A stretch of DNA of 64,000 nt from Sphingopyxis chilensis (lineage in GTDB: Bacteria > Pseudomonadota > Alphaproteobacteria > Sphingomonadales > Sphingomonadaceae). A program made the position numbers and the translations under genes. This document shows, piece after piece, positions 43,574 through 52,364 of the stretch (positions within the stretch are counted from its first letter, which is position 1; every line of letters starts with the position of its first letter). The stretch covers positions 901,501-965,500 of the forward strand of contig NZ_CP142394.1 in the NCBI RefSeq assembly GCF_035930445.1, written 5' to 3'. A model generated the notes under the pieces. It was not told where the DNA came from. It saw only the letters and a program-made list of their open reading frames with translations, and did not search any database.

Positions 43574-44337
43574 CCGTTGAGCTCCGCCACGACGTCATAA
43601 GCATCGCCGCGATAATAGCTTTGCGTGAACTCGGCGGTGCGCCCGTCGGACAGGAAACCGCGCCGTTCGATGAACAGCCCGGGCGTTCCCGCCTCGATCC
43701 CCAGGATATCCGCCTGTTCGGCGGTAAAGGCGACCGCGCGCAGCCGTTGCAGCGCGCGCACCGGCAGGTGTCCCGCCGCTTCCAGCGCTTCGTACAGCGA
43801 CGCACCGACGGCCTCGACCGACGGCAGGCAGTACGCGGGGATCGTCGCATATTCGAGCGCCATCGACGTGTCGTCGGCGTAACGGATGCGGTGGAACCGA
43901 TAGACGAGCGATCCCGGCGACAGGCCGAGCGACAACGCCTCTTCGGGGGTCACCGCGCCCGCGGTCTTGCTCACCCATTTGCTCGTCGGCCGCCTTCCGC
44001 GCGACTTCATGTCCTCCGAAAAGGAGGTGAGCTTCGAAAAGCTTTTTTCGACGCGCGGCCGCGTGACGAACGTCCCCGCACCGCGGCGGCGCGTGACGAT
44101 GCCGTCGGCGACCAGCCCGTCGATCGCCTTGCGCACCGTGATGCGCGACACGTCGAATTCCTCGGCGAGGTCGCGCTCGGTCGGGATCGCTTCTTCGGCC
44201 TTGACGACCTGCCCCTCGATCGCGTCGCGCAGGATTTTCTGCAACTGCAGGTAAAGCGGTGTCGGATCGTCCTTCTGGAGCGGACCCACGCGTTCGATCA
44301 ATGACAAGGACGATGCTCCACTCGATGGCTCCGGCAT
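43570..44337 (-). CDS. GntR-family regulator, HutC (UTRA) subfamily, GlcNAc locus
   Basis: Transcription factor of 255 aa. The winged helix (about 25-90) has PLYLQLQKIL, IPTERDLAEEFDVSRITVRKA and TRRRGAGTFV; a UTRA ligand domain (about 105-245) follows. HutC-type regulators of GlcNAc genes (NagQ, NagR, DasR) bind GlcNAc-6-P or GlcN-6-P through this domain. It lies among GlcNAc genes, and its own promoter carries an ATTGGTAT half-site that matches the shared motif, so it is the likely local repressor. It is convergent with halogenase copy 3, sharing stop-codon bases. Confidence 0.87.
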   Translation of the reverse strand: MPEPSSGASSLSLIERVGPLQKDDPTPLYLQLQKILRDAIEGQVVKAEEAIPTERDLAEEFDVSRITVRKAIDGLVADGIVTRRRGAGTFVTRPRVEKSFSKLTSFSEDMKSRGRRPTSKWVSKTAGAVTPEEALSLGLSPGSLVYRFHRIRYADDTSMALEYATIPAYCLPSVEAVGASLYEALEAAGHLPVRALQRLRAVAFTAEQADILGIEAGTPGLFIERRGFLSDGRTAEFTQSYYRGDAYDVVAELNG

Positions 44338-44376
44338 GCCGGTCGATAGGACCAGCCATAGCGCAGCATGTGTTGC

Positions 44377-44384
44377 ATTGGTAT
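44377..44384. promoter_or_regulatory. ATTGGTAT half-site upstream of the GntR gene
   Basis: ATTGGTAT, about 40 bp before the GntR start, equals the first eight bases of the motif at 34524. The rest of the motif is not conserved here, so this is at best a weak or half operator for autoregulation. Confidence 0.35.
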
Positions 44385-44407
44385 CCTTGCGTCAACCTTG
44401 TTGCGAC

Positions 44408-45454
44408 TTATTCGCGCGAAAGCCCTTCTTTGATGGCGGTCGTCAGCGCGTGATCGGGCGTATCCTGCGACAATTCCCACACCATCACGCCGCCCGCCTT
44501 TTCGGCGGCGAGTCGCGATTTATTGGCGATCGCGGCGGGGCTGTTATAGCTGATATAGCGGCACCCGGCGCAAAGCTCGCCGATGACATCGGCTTTGGTC
44601 GCATTTATGCCATGTGCGGCGGCAAGGTCGCGATAGGACCAATTCGCCTTTTCGCCGCCGAATCCATAGCCGTAAAAAGGGACGCCGAGGACAAGGCGGT
44701 CCGGCGCGACGCCGCGCGCCAGCCACAGGTCGAGATCGCGCGCGGCCATCGCATAGCTGCTGTGCTCGGTTCCTGCTTGGCCCCAACTCGGCCCGATCGC
44801 GTCATAGGACATGATGTTGACAAGATCGAAATAGCGGATTGAGCCCACCGGGATCATCCCACCTTCGTAAGAAGCGGTCGCGCAGGTCAGCAGTTTGCCA
44901 CGCGCCTTCATCGCTCCGGAGAGCGCCGCGATAAACGGGGTATAGTCGCCGGCGCGGTCAATCTCGGTCAGCAGCTGTCCTTCGATGTCGATATCGATGC
45001 CGTCGAGTGCCAGCGTATCGGCTAGCTCGATCAGCGCTGCCACCGTCGCAGCGCGCCGCTCGGGCGCGAGCAAGACCTTCCAGTCCCCCGAACAGCTTGG
45101 AATCACGCCACCTGCGGTCGAGATCAGCACTTTCGCGCCGCTTGCCTGCAGCATCGCGACGGTCGCGCGCAGCGCCTCGACCGACAGGTTGGCGCCTTGT
45201 TCGTCGCTCATGCACGTCATCCGCCCGTCGCGAACGAAACGCCCCTCGGCATCGGGATTGGCGAAGGACAGGTTGAAGTGGGTGAAGGCGGACAGGTCGG
45301 ATCGCGCGATCGACATCTCCAGCCCCTTGAACGCCGCGAGATAGCCAACCACAACGGGGCGCGGCGGCTTCGCGGCAGCGAAGCCCGGTGACAATATCAA
45401 TGTAAAACCAATCAGGATCGATGCAATGAAGCGAAAAGTCTCATTTGTCGTCAT
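44408..45454 (-). CDS. GH18 chitinase-like glycosidase
   Basis: Exported glycoside hydrolase of 348 aa. The ATG at 45454 with AAAGGAAAAA upstream gives a signal peptide (ending GFAAAK). The GH18 barrel shows VVVGYLAAF at strand 1, AFTHFNLSFA at strand 2, KVLISTAGG at strand 3 and the catalytic DGIDIDIEG motif with proton donor Glu158. NIMSYD and a C-terminal GGVMVWELSQD complete the barrel. It would cut chitin or chitooligosaccharides, or act as an endo-N-acetylglucosaminidase. It is divergent from the GH20 gene, with a 100-bp shared promoter region. Confidence 0.88.
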   Translation of the reverse strand: MTTNETFRFIASILIGFTLILSPGFAAAKPPRPVVVGYLAAFKGLEMSIARSDLSAFTHFNLSFANPDAEGRFVRDGRMTCMSDEQGANLSVEALRATVAMLQASGAKVLISTAGGVIPSCSGDWKVLLAPERRAATVAALIELADTLALDGIDIDIEGQLLTEIDRAGDYTPFIAALSGAMKARGKLLTCATASYEGGMIPVGSIRYFDLVNIMSYDAIGPSWGQAGTEHSSYAMAARDLDLWLARGVAPDRLVLGVPFYGYGFGGEKANWSYRDLAAAHGINATKADVIGELCAGCRYISYNSPAAIANKSRLAAEKAGGVMVWELSQDTPDHALTTAIKEGLSRE

Positions 45455-45516
45455 TTTGCCATTTTTCCTTTCAATTCTGTCGAATCTGAAAGGCGTTGAC
45501 CCGCCCGCGACTGCAT

Positions 45517-45538
45517 GACAAATTAGATACAAATTGTC
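45517..45538. promoter_or_regulatory. Imperfect palindrome in the GH18/GH20 divergent promoter
   Basis: GACAAATT and AAATTGTC flank AGATAC, forming an AT-rich imperfect inverted repeat in the middle of the 100-bp divergent region, 16 bp before the GH20 start. It does not match the ATTGGT motif of the other GlcNAc promoters, so a different regulator may act here. Confidence 0.35.
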
Positions 45539-45554
45539 GAGCGGGAGAAAAAGC

Positions 45555-48107
45555 ATGCGGGCTGCGGGTTGGACGGCAATGGCGATGGCGGCACTCGCCG
45601 CGCCGCAGCTACTGGCGGCGGAAGCGCCGTCGCAGACATCGCTCGACCGCTTTGCCGACACGCTCGGCTACCAGCTCACCATGGTCGATAACGGCCCCGA
45701 ATGCCCGGCCGGGATCGACGCCTGCTTCCTGTCGATAATCACGCTGACGCTGCCCGAGACGCTTCCCGCCGATCTGCCCGCAAAGGGGCTCTCGCTCTAT
45801 TTCAGCTTCGTCAACCGGCTGCCGCTCGTCGAAAGCGACATCTTCACGCACCGGCTGGTCAACGGCGACGTCCAGCAACTCGTGCTCAAGCCCGGCGCCG
45901 CGCTGCGCCCCGGCGCGAAACATGAAATCAGGCTGTGGGGCGTCGGGTCGAACTTCTCGAAGGCGTTCGGCATGCCCAACGCCTATCTGGTGGCCGACGG
46001 GCTCAGGCCGCGCACGATCGCCGCGACCCGCGCGGTGATCGATCCCGGGACGGGTCTCGAAATCCTGCCCTTCGTTGCGCCGATGACCGACGAGGCAAAG
46101 CTCGCGACCAAGAGCGACGCCGACAAGACGCGCTGGCTGACCGCCGAGCGCACGTTCGATCTGCAGGCCGGGCGGCTCGCGCCCGAGGCGAAGGGGATCG
46201 TTATCCTGCCGAAGCCCGCAAAGGCCGTGCAGGGCAAGGGAACGGCCGTCGATCTCGGCCGCGGCGTCGCGCTGACGCTGAACGGTGTCGAGCGCGGCGC
46301 CGTCGCACCCGCGCTCGCCGCGCTGGGCGCCCCCGAAACCGGCGCATTGCCGCTGACGATCCGGGTCGACCCCGCAGCGGCGCCCAAGGTCGAGGGCTAT
46401 ATCCTTGATGCCAAAGCGTCGGGCATCGCAATCACCGCGCACGACGCCGCGGGCGCGAGCCACGCGCTGCGCTCGCTCGCGCAGCAGGCGGCGTTCGAAA
46501 AGGGCAAGCTGACACCGTTGCACGTCGAGGACGCGCCCGAATATGGCTTCCGCGGCCTGCACATCGATCTGGGCCGTAACTTCCACAGCCGCGACGAGAT
46601 TTTGAAGCTCGTCGAGGCGATGGCGACGTACAAGCTCAACAAGCTCCACCTCCACCTCGCCGAAGACGAAGGCTGGCGCATCGAAATCCCCGCGCTCCCC
46701 GAACTCGCCGAGATTGGTTCGAAGCGCTGCCATGATCCCGAAGAAAAGACCTGTCTCCTGCCGCAACTCGGGGCCGGACCCGACGGGACCGGCAGCGTCA
46801 ACGGCTACCTCTCCACCGCCGACTATGTCGCGATCGTGCAGGCTGCGGCGGCGCGGCAGATCGAGGTGATCCCGTCGATCGACATGCCCGGCCACAGTCG
46901 CGCGGCGATCAAGGCCATGGAACTGCGCCATGCCCGGCTGAACGCGGCGGGCAAGACGGCCGAAGCCGCGGAATATCGGCTGATCGACCAGGCCGACACG
47001 ACCGAATATCGCAGCATCCAGAATTATAACGACAATACGCTGAACGTCTGCCTGCCTGCGACCTATCGTTTCGTCGATACCGTCGTCGACGCGCTCGCCG
47101 CGATGCACAGAGAGGCAGGGGCGCCGCTCAAGACCTTCCACCTCGGTGCCGACGAGACCGCGGGAGCCTGGGTGGGTTCGCCGGCGTGCAAAGCGATGAT
47201 TGCGGAGAATGGCGGCGATGCCGGCAAGCTCACCCCGCGCTTCATCGAACGCGTGAGCGAAAGCCTCGCCGCCAAGGGTTTGAAAGCCGGCGGGTGGAGC
47301 GACGGCATGGGGCATACCGAAACCGCCGCAATGCCGCAGGCGGTCCAGACCAACATCTGGGGCGTGCTCCACACCGGTGCGATCCGCGAGGCGCATGATC
47401 AGCTGAACCGCGGCTGGAACGTTGTGCTGTCGATCCCCGACCTCGGCTATTTCGACATGCCCTATGCGCCGCATCCCGACGAGGGCGGTTATGATTGGGC
47501 CTCGCGCGGGGTCGATCCCTATCAGGTGTTCGGCTTCATGCCCGAAAACCTGCCCGCCAACGCCGCGACGATTCGCAGCATTTACGCCGAAGGCAAACCC
47601 ATCGAGGACAAGCCCGTCCTCCAGCCCGGCCACCGCGTCGCGGGCCTTCAGGCACAACTCTGGAGCGAGACGATCCGCACCGACGCGCAGGTCGATTATA
47701 TGCTCTTCCCCCGCTTGCTTGCGCTTGCCGAGCGCGCGTGGAGCCCTGCGCCCTGGACCCCGGCCTATCAGGCGGGCGCCAGCTATATATGGGCCGACCC
47801 GCGCGTCGATGCCGCCCGGCTCAAAGCCGGTTGGCAGGATTTCGCCGGACGCACCGCGGCGCAATTCCCGATGCTCGAAAAGATCGGTGTCGCCTATCGC
47901 GTTGCGCCGCCGGGCGCGCGCATCGCGAACGGCAGGCTCGAGGCGAACAGCATGTTCCCCGGTACGACAATCGAGTATCGGGTCGAAGGCGGCGCGTGGA
48001 CGCGCTATGCCGGGCCCGTCGCGGTCGGCGGCGCGGTCGACCTCCGCAGTCGTTCCGCCGACGGCAAGCGCGCCAGCCGGACGGTGCGGGTCGAACCCGC
48101 CCGCTAG
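45555..48107 (+). CDS. GH20 beta-N-acetylhexosaminidase (chitobiase type)
   Basis: Exported enzyme of 850 aa that releases GlcNAc from the non-reducing end of chitooligosaccharides. A signal peptide (ending LLAAEA) is followed by a carbohydrate-binding beta domain (about 30-160), a small alpha/beta domain (about 190-325), the GH20 barrel (about 328-760) and a C-terminal beta domain typical of chitobiases. Catalytic Asp533-Glu534 are in HLGADETAG; RGLHIDLGRNFH, LHLHLAEDEGWR and PSIDMPGHSRA are further barrel motifs. The ATG at 45555 has GGGAG upstream. It works with the GH18 enzyme and feeds the PTS and nag genes. Confidence 0.92.
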   Translation: MRAAGWTAMAMAALAAPQLLAAEAPSQTSLDRFADTLGYQLTMVDNGPECPAGIDACFLSIITLTLPETLPADLPAKGLSLYFSFVNRLPLVESDIFTHRLVNGDVQQLVLKPGAALRPGAKHEIRLWGVGSNFSKAFGMPNAYLVADGLRPRTIAATRAVIDPGTGLEILPFVAPMTDEAKLATKSDADKTRWLTAERTFDLQAGRLAPEAKGIVILPKPAKAVQGKGTAVDLGRGVALTLNGVERGAVAPALAALGAPETGALPLTIRVDPAAAPKVEGYILDAKASGIAITAHDAAGASHALRSLAQQAAFEKGKLTPLHVEDAPEYGFRGLHIDLGRNFHSRDEILKLVEAMATYKLNKLHLHLAEDEGWRIEIPALPELAEIGSKRCHDPEEKTCLLPQLGAGPDGTGSVNGYLSTADYVAIVQAAAARQIEVIPSIDMPGHSRAAIKAMELRHARLNAAGKTAEAAEYRLIDQADTTEYRSIQNYNDNTLNVCLPATYRFVDTVVDALAAMHREAGAPLKTFHLGADETAGAWVGSPACKAMIAENGGDAGKLTPRFIERVSESLAAKGLKAGGWSDGMGHTETAAMPQAVQTNIWGVLHTGAIREAHDQLNRGWNVVLSIPDLGYFDMPYAPHPDEGGYDWASRGVDPYQVFGFMPENLPANAATIRSIYAEGKPIEDKPVLQPGHRVAGLQAQLWSETIRTDAQVDYMLFPRLLALAERAWSPAPWTPAYQAGASYIWADPRVDAARLKAGWQDFAGRTAAQFPMLEKIGVAYRVAPPGARIANGRLEANSMFPGTTIEYRVEGGAWTRYAGPVAVGGAVDLRSRSADGKRASRTVRVEPAR

Positions 48108-48123
48108 GGGCAGGGGAAACGAA

Positions 48124-49137
48124 GTGAGCGGGACGCTGGACGAAATCGCCGGTAGCGATCATGCCGCAATCGCGCGCGCCGTGGCGGCAGCCGAGCGCCC
48201 CGTCATCCTCCGCGGCATCGCCGCCGACTGGCCCGCCGTCGCCGCCGCGCGCGAAGGCGACGTGGCTATCGCGGCCTGGCTCGCCGCGCGCGACACCGGC
48301 AACCCGCTCACCGTGCTCGTCGGCCCGCCCGAAGCCGGCGGGCGCTATTTCTATTCGGACGACATGCGCGGGGTGAATTTTCGCAGCGAGAAAATGCCGA
48401 TGGCCATGCTCGTCGAGCAGCTGCTCGTGCTGCGCGAGACCGCCGACGCGCCGAGCCTCTACGCCGGGTCGACCCCGACGCCCGAGAGCGTCGCGAGCTT
48501 TGCCGCCGAAAACCCGCTGCCCGTCGACACCGGCGTCGATCCCCGCATCTGGGTCGGCAACGCTAGCCGCATCGCTCCGCATTACGACATGGCTGCGAAC
48601 ATCGCGGTCGTCGTCGCGGGACAGCGGTGCTTCACGCTGTTCCCGCCCGAACAGATCGCGAACCTCTATGTCGGTCCGGTCGAACGCACGATCGCGGGCC
48701 AGCCGACGAGCATGGTCGACCCAGACCATCCCGATCATGCGCGTTACCCGCTTTATGCCAGGGCCGAGCGCTACAAGCTCGTCGCCGACCTTTTGCCCGG
48801 CGACGCCATCTATATGCCGCCGATGTGGTGGCACCATGTGCGCAGCGACGGCGCGCTCAATGTGCTCGTCAATTATTGGTTCGGCAAGCGGCAGGACCGT
48901 TTCCCGTTCGCCGCGCTGATGCTTGCGATGCACTCGATCCGCGAACTCCCCGATACCGAGCGCGCCGCCTGGAAAAGCTGGTTCGACCATTATGTCTTCG
49001 GCGAAGGCGCGACGCATGCGGTCGATCACCTGCCGCCGCACGCGCAGGGCGTGCTCGGCCCGCCGTCGCCGCAGCGCGACCGGATGATTATCGACTATGT
49101 CGTCGGCATGTGTCGCAGCGGCGGGAGCACTGCCTAA
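48124..49137 (+). CDS. Cupin/JmjC-like Fe(II)/2-oxoglutarate-type protein
   Basis: Cytoplasmic protein of 337 aa with no signal peptide. I chose the GTG at 48124, with AGGGGAAA just before it, only 16 bp after the GH20 stop. The cupin-8/JmjC-like core has the metal facial triad H153-x-D155 (APHYDMAANI) and a distal His at 237/238 (MWWHHVRS), with LFPPEQ between. Proteins of this type are hydroxylases of protein side chains or small molecules, and related genes recur beside TonB receptors and tryptophan-halogenase-like genes in sugar-use loci. The actual substrate is unknown. The stop overlaps that of btuD as CTAA. Confidence 0.78.
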   Translation: MSGTLDEIAGSDHAAIARAVAAAERPVILRGIAADWPAVAAAREGDVAIAAWLAARDTGNPLTVLVGPPEAGGRYFYSDDMRGVNFRSEKMPMAMLVEQLLVLRETADAPSLYAGSTPTPESVASFAAENPLPVDTGVDPRIWVGNASRIAPHYDMAANIAVVVAGQRCFTLFPPEQIANLYVGPVERTIAGQPTSMVDPDHPDHARYPLYARAERYKLVADLLPGDAIYMPPMWWHHVRSDGALNVLVNYWFGKRQDRFPFAALMLAMHSIRELPDTERAAWKSWFDHYVFGEGATHAVDHLPPHAQGVLGPPSPQRDRMIIDYVVGMCRSGGSTA

Positions 49138-49910
49138 CCCCCGGCACGGCCGAGGACGGTAATCGTCGGCCATTCGCCGCCCGTCTCGACCGCCGCGTCA
49201 ATCCCGTACACCGCGCGCAGCCGCGCGGCGGTCAGTACCTCGGCGGGCGCGCCGTCGGCGACGATCCGCCCGCTGTCGATCAGCAGTAGCCGGTCGCAAT
49301 AGCGTGCGGCGAGCGTAAGGTCGTGGAGCACCGCGATCACCAGCCCGCCGCCTGTCGCCTCGGTGTGAAGCATATCCATGACATCGATCTGGTGACGGGG
49401 GTCAAGGCTCGCGAGCGGTTCGTCGGCGATCAGCGCGGGCGCCTCGACCGCCAGCGCGCGCGCGAAGAGCACCCGAGCGCGCTCGCCGCCCGACAGCTCG
49501 GTCGCGATCCGGTCGCGCAGGTCCAGCACGTCGGCGCGCGCCATGGCGCGCTCGATCGCGGCGTTGTCGGCGTCGGCAATCCGCGACATCGGCGCAAGGT
49601 GGGGCAGGCGCCCCAGCCCGACGAGCCGTTCGACCGTAAGCGGCCAGTGGAGCGTCTGGCCCTGCGGCACATAAGCGACGCGCCGGGCGAGGTCGGCACG
49701 CGGCATCGCCGCGACATCGGCGCCATCGACTTCGACCGTTCCGCTCGCGGGCACCAGCGCGAGCATCGCGCGCGCAAGCGTCGACTTGCCCGCGCCATTG
49801 GGGCCGACGATCCCGGTCAGCGTCCCCACGCCAAACGCCGCGCTGACACCGTGCACCACCGCGCGCCGGCCGAGCGTGACGCCGACGTCCTTCAGCGTGA
49901 TGGTCACCAT
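49134..49910 (-). CDS. btuD: Vitamin B12/Fe-siderophore ABC transporter ATPase
   Basis: ABC ATPase of 258 aa. Walker A is GPNGAGKST, the signature LSGGERARVLFARAL, Walker B ALIADEPLASLD, and the switch His is in VIAVLHDL. It powers the permease encoded upstream, with which it overlaps by 7 bp. The family handles cobalamin, heme and Fe-siderophores; the cobalamin riboswitch, btuB and cobO in the same run point to cobalamin. A start further upstream would overlap deeply with the permease, so I took the ATG at 49910. Confidence 0.9.
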   Translation of the reverse strand: MVTITLKDVGVTLGRRAVVHGVSAAFGVGTLTGIVGPNGAGKSTLARAMLALVPASGTVEVDGADVAAMPRADLARRVAYVPQGQTLHWPLTVERLVGLGRLPHLAPMSRIADADNAAIERAMARADVLDLRDRIATELSGGERARVLFARALAVEAPALIADEPLASLDPRHQIDVMDMLHTEATGGGLVIAVLHDLTLAARYCDRLLLIDSGRIVADGAPAEVLTAARLRAVYGIDAAVETGGEWPTITVLGRAGG

Positions 49911-50905
49911 AGCCGGCGCTCCCGCATCAGGTGGACAAGGAAGACCGGCACCCCGAGGAACGCCGTGACGACGCCGAGCTTCAGCTCGTTCGTCGTCGGG
50001 ATTATCCTCACGCCCAGGTCGGCGAGCGTCAGCAACGCCGCGCCGCCGATGGCAGAAGGTAGCAGGATCGCCGACGGGCTGCGGTCGGTCAGCGGCCGGA
50101 TCAGGTGCGGCACGATCAGCCCGACAAAACCGATCGCGCCCGTCACGGCGACCGCGCCGCCAACCCCGATCGCGGTGCCGATCAGCAGCCGCAGCCTCGT
50201 TTTCTGAAGGTCGGTGCCCAATGCCTGCGCCGCATCCTCGCCGAGCGTCAGCGCGTCGAGCGCGCGGCCGTTCCACAGCAGCATCGCCGCGCCGATCGCG
50301 ATGCACGGCAGTGCGATCCAAACATGATCGAACGACCGGTTCTCGAGGCTGCCGAGCAGCCAGGTCATGATCTCCATCGCCGCAAAGGGATTGGGCGACA
50401 GGTTGAGCGCAAGGCTGGTTCCCGCAACCGCCAGCGTCCCGACCGCGATCCCCGCCAGGATCAAGGTCAGCGGGCTCTCGGCCTTGCCCGCCAGCACGAA
50501 CAACAAAGCGAGCGACACGAGCGCGCCTCCGGTCGCGAGCAGCGGCAATATGATCGGATGGATTTCGGCCAGCCCGAAATAGATCGCTGCGACGCCGCCG
50601 AGCGCCGCCGCGTTCGACGTGCCGAGCACCGACGGTTCGGCGAGCGGATTGCGCAGATAACCTTGCAGCGCCGCCCCTGCGAGCCCGAGCATCGCGCCGA
50701 CCGCGAGCGCCAGCACGGTGCGCGGCAGGCGCAGGTCGAACAATATGATCGACGCCACCTTGTCGCCGCTGCCCGTCGCGGCGGCGAACAGCCGGGCGAC
50801 CGACAGGTCGACCGCGCCGAACAGCAAAGATGCGACCGCGGCGACCAAGGCCAGCGCCGCCAGCGCCGCGATCAGCGACCAGCGTGGCGGGGCGAAGCGG
50901 TTCAC
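49904..50905 (-). CDS. btuC: Vitamin B12 ABC transporter permease (FecCD family)
   Basis: Inner-membrane permease of 333 aa with about ten helices. It has LRLPRTVLALAVGAMLGLAGAALQGYLRNPLAEPSVLG near the front and GFVGLIVPHLIRPLTDRS near the end; both are hallmarks of the BtuC/FecCD family. The GTG at 50905 overlaps the stop of the binding-protein gene as GTGA. It forms the channel for cobalamin delivered by BtuF and driven by BtuD. Confidence 0.9.
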   Translation of the reverse strand: MNRFAPPRWSLIAALAALALVAAVASLLFGAVDLSVARLFAAATGSGDKVASIILFDLRLPRTVLALAVGAMLGLAGAALQGYLRNPLAEPSVLGTSNAAALGGVAAIYFGLAEIHPIILPLLATGGALVSLALLFVLAGKAESPLTLILAGIAVGTLAVAGTSLALNLSPNPFAAMEIMTWLLGSLENRSFDHVWIALPCIAIGAAMLLWNGRALDALTLGEDAAQALGTDLQKTRLRLLIGTAIGVGGAVAVTGAIGFVGLIVPHLIRPLTDRSPSAILLPSAIGGAALLTLADLGVRIIPTTNELKLGVVTAFLGVPVFLVHLMRERRLW

Positions 50906-51756
50906 GATCGGCCCCCGTCGAGGCGCACGATCTGCGCCGCCATGCTGCGCGCCGCCTGCGTGTAAGCGGGGCTGGCGCACACCGTCCACGCCTGCGGCAT
51001 GCTGATGCGCGGAATATCCTTCAATGCCGGATGGTGCAGCATTTCGCTCCCCTGATCGGTCACCTTGTCGGTCGCGCTTTCGACGATCAGATAATCGGGC
51101 TGCGCCGCGACCATCTCCTCGATGCTCAGTTGCGACAGCGGCGGCTTGCCGAGCTTGCCGGCAAGGTTGACCAGCCCGACGCGCATCATCAGCTCGTCGA
51201 TCAGCGTGCCGGTGCCCGTCATATAGCCGCGGCGCTGATAATAAGCGGCGACGCGGCCGCGGCCCGGTTTGGGCAGGCCGGCCAGTTCGCCCTCCATCCG
51301 TGCGACCAGCGCATCGCCACGTTCGGGATGGCCGATAGCAACGGCGGTCTGGCGGATCGACGCATAGATTCCGCCAAGCGTGTTCGCGGTGTCGAGGTCG
51401 AGCAGCGGATAGGTCTGTTCGGGCAGCGCGCTGAGCGCCGCGCTGCGGCTCGCGGGCATGCCGACGATCAGATCGGGTTCGATCGCCAATATCTGCTCGG
51501 CCGAATTGCTGAGCTGCGGGATGCCCTGCGCCTTTGCTGCCTCGCCCGACATTTCGGCATCGGTGGCATTTTTCGTCAGCCCCGCGATCTGCCCCTTGTC
51601 GGCGAGTGCGAGGACGAGCTGGTCGGCGCACAGGTTGATCGAAACGATGCGCTGCGGAACTCGGGGCGCTTTGGCGCGCGGCGCAGGGGAGGCCGCCCAA
51701 AGCAGCCCTGCGGCGCCGAGCAGCGCCGCTGCCGCCGCAAGACCGAGTCGCCGCAT
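50902..51756 (-). CDS. btuF: Periplasmic cobalamin-binding protein
   Basis: Substrate-binding protein of 284 aa with an N-terminal signal or membrane-anchor segment (MRRLGLAAAAALLGAAGLLWAA). It belongs to the helical-backbone class III fold: RIVSINLCADQLVLALAD opens the first lobe and AIEPDLIVG is a conserved core strand. It is one base away from overlapping cobO, and its stop overlaps btuC as GTGA. The ligand follows from the operon context; the family also includes siderophore and heme binders. Confidence 0.85.
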   Translation of the reverse strand: MRRLGLAAAAALLGAAGLLWAASPAPRAKAPRVPQRIVSINLCADQLVLALADKGQIAGLTKNATDAEMSGEAAKAQGIPQLSNSAEQILAIEPDLIVGMPASRSAALSALPEQTYPLLDLDTANTLGGIYASIRQTAVAIGHPERGDALVARMEGELAGLPKPGRGRVAAYYQRRGYMTGTGTLIDELMMRVGLVNLAGKLGKPPLSQLSIEEMVAAQPDYLIVESATDKVTDQGSEMLHHPALKDIPRISMPQAWTVCASPAYTQAARSMAAQIVRLDGGRS

Positions 51757-52364
51757 CAGAACTCGATTCCCTTCTGCGCCTTTACATTCTGTTCGCGAAA
51801 CGGATGCTTCACGTGCACCATCTCCGTCACCAGGTCGGCCGCGTCGATCAGCGCTTCGGGCGCGTTGCGTCCCGTGATAACCACATGCGTCATATGCGGC
51901 TTCGCGGCGAGCGCATCGAGCACTTCACCCACCGGCAGATAATCGTAACGCAGCACGATGTTGAGCTCGTCGGCGATCACCATCGCATAGCTCGGCTCGG
52001 CGATCATGCGCTTCACTTCCTCCCAAGCCTCGCGTGCCACCGCGATATCACGCGTCCGGTCCTGCGTGTCCCAAGTGAAGCCTTCGCCCATCGGCTTGAA
52101 CTCGATCAGATCGGGAAAGCGGTCGAACACCGCTTTCTCGCCGGTCGCCATCGCGCCCTTCACGAACTGCACGACACCGACTTTCATGTCGTGACCGATC
52201 GCGCGGACGGCCATGCCGAGTGAGGCAGAGGTCTTCCCCTTGCCGGGGCCGGTGTGGACGATCACCAGCCCCTTTTCGACCGTCTTCGCCGCGACCTTCT
52301 TGTTCTGCGCGGCCTGGATCTTCTTCATCTTCGCCGCATGTTCGGCGTCGGTGCGCGTCTTCAT
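51756..52364 (-). CDS. cobO: Cob(I)alamin adenosyltransferase, CobA/CobO type
   Basis: Cytoplasmic enzyme of 202 aa that transfers the adenosyl group of ATP to cob(I)alamin or cobinamide. The P-loop is TGPGKGKTSASLG, followed by VGVVQFVKGAM, MVIADELNI and VVITGRNAPEALID, all typical of the CobA/CobO/BtuR family. The N-terminal about 30 residues are Lys-rich. It lies between btuB and btuF with one-base overlaps on both sides. This fits salvage of imported corrinoid to adenosylcobalamin; no other cobalamin synthesis genes are in the window. Confidence 0.92.
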   Translation of the reverse strand: MKTRTDAEHAAKMKKIQAAQNKKVAAKTVEKGLVIVHTGPGKGKTSASLGMAVRAIGHDMKVGVVQFVKGAMATGEKAVFDRFPDLIEFKPMGEGFTWDTQDRTRDIAVAREAWEEVKRMIAEPSYAMVIADELNIVLRYDYLPVGEVLDALAAKPHMTHVVITGRNAPEALIDAADLVTEMVHVKHPFREQNVKAQKGIEF

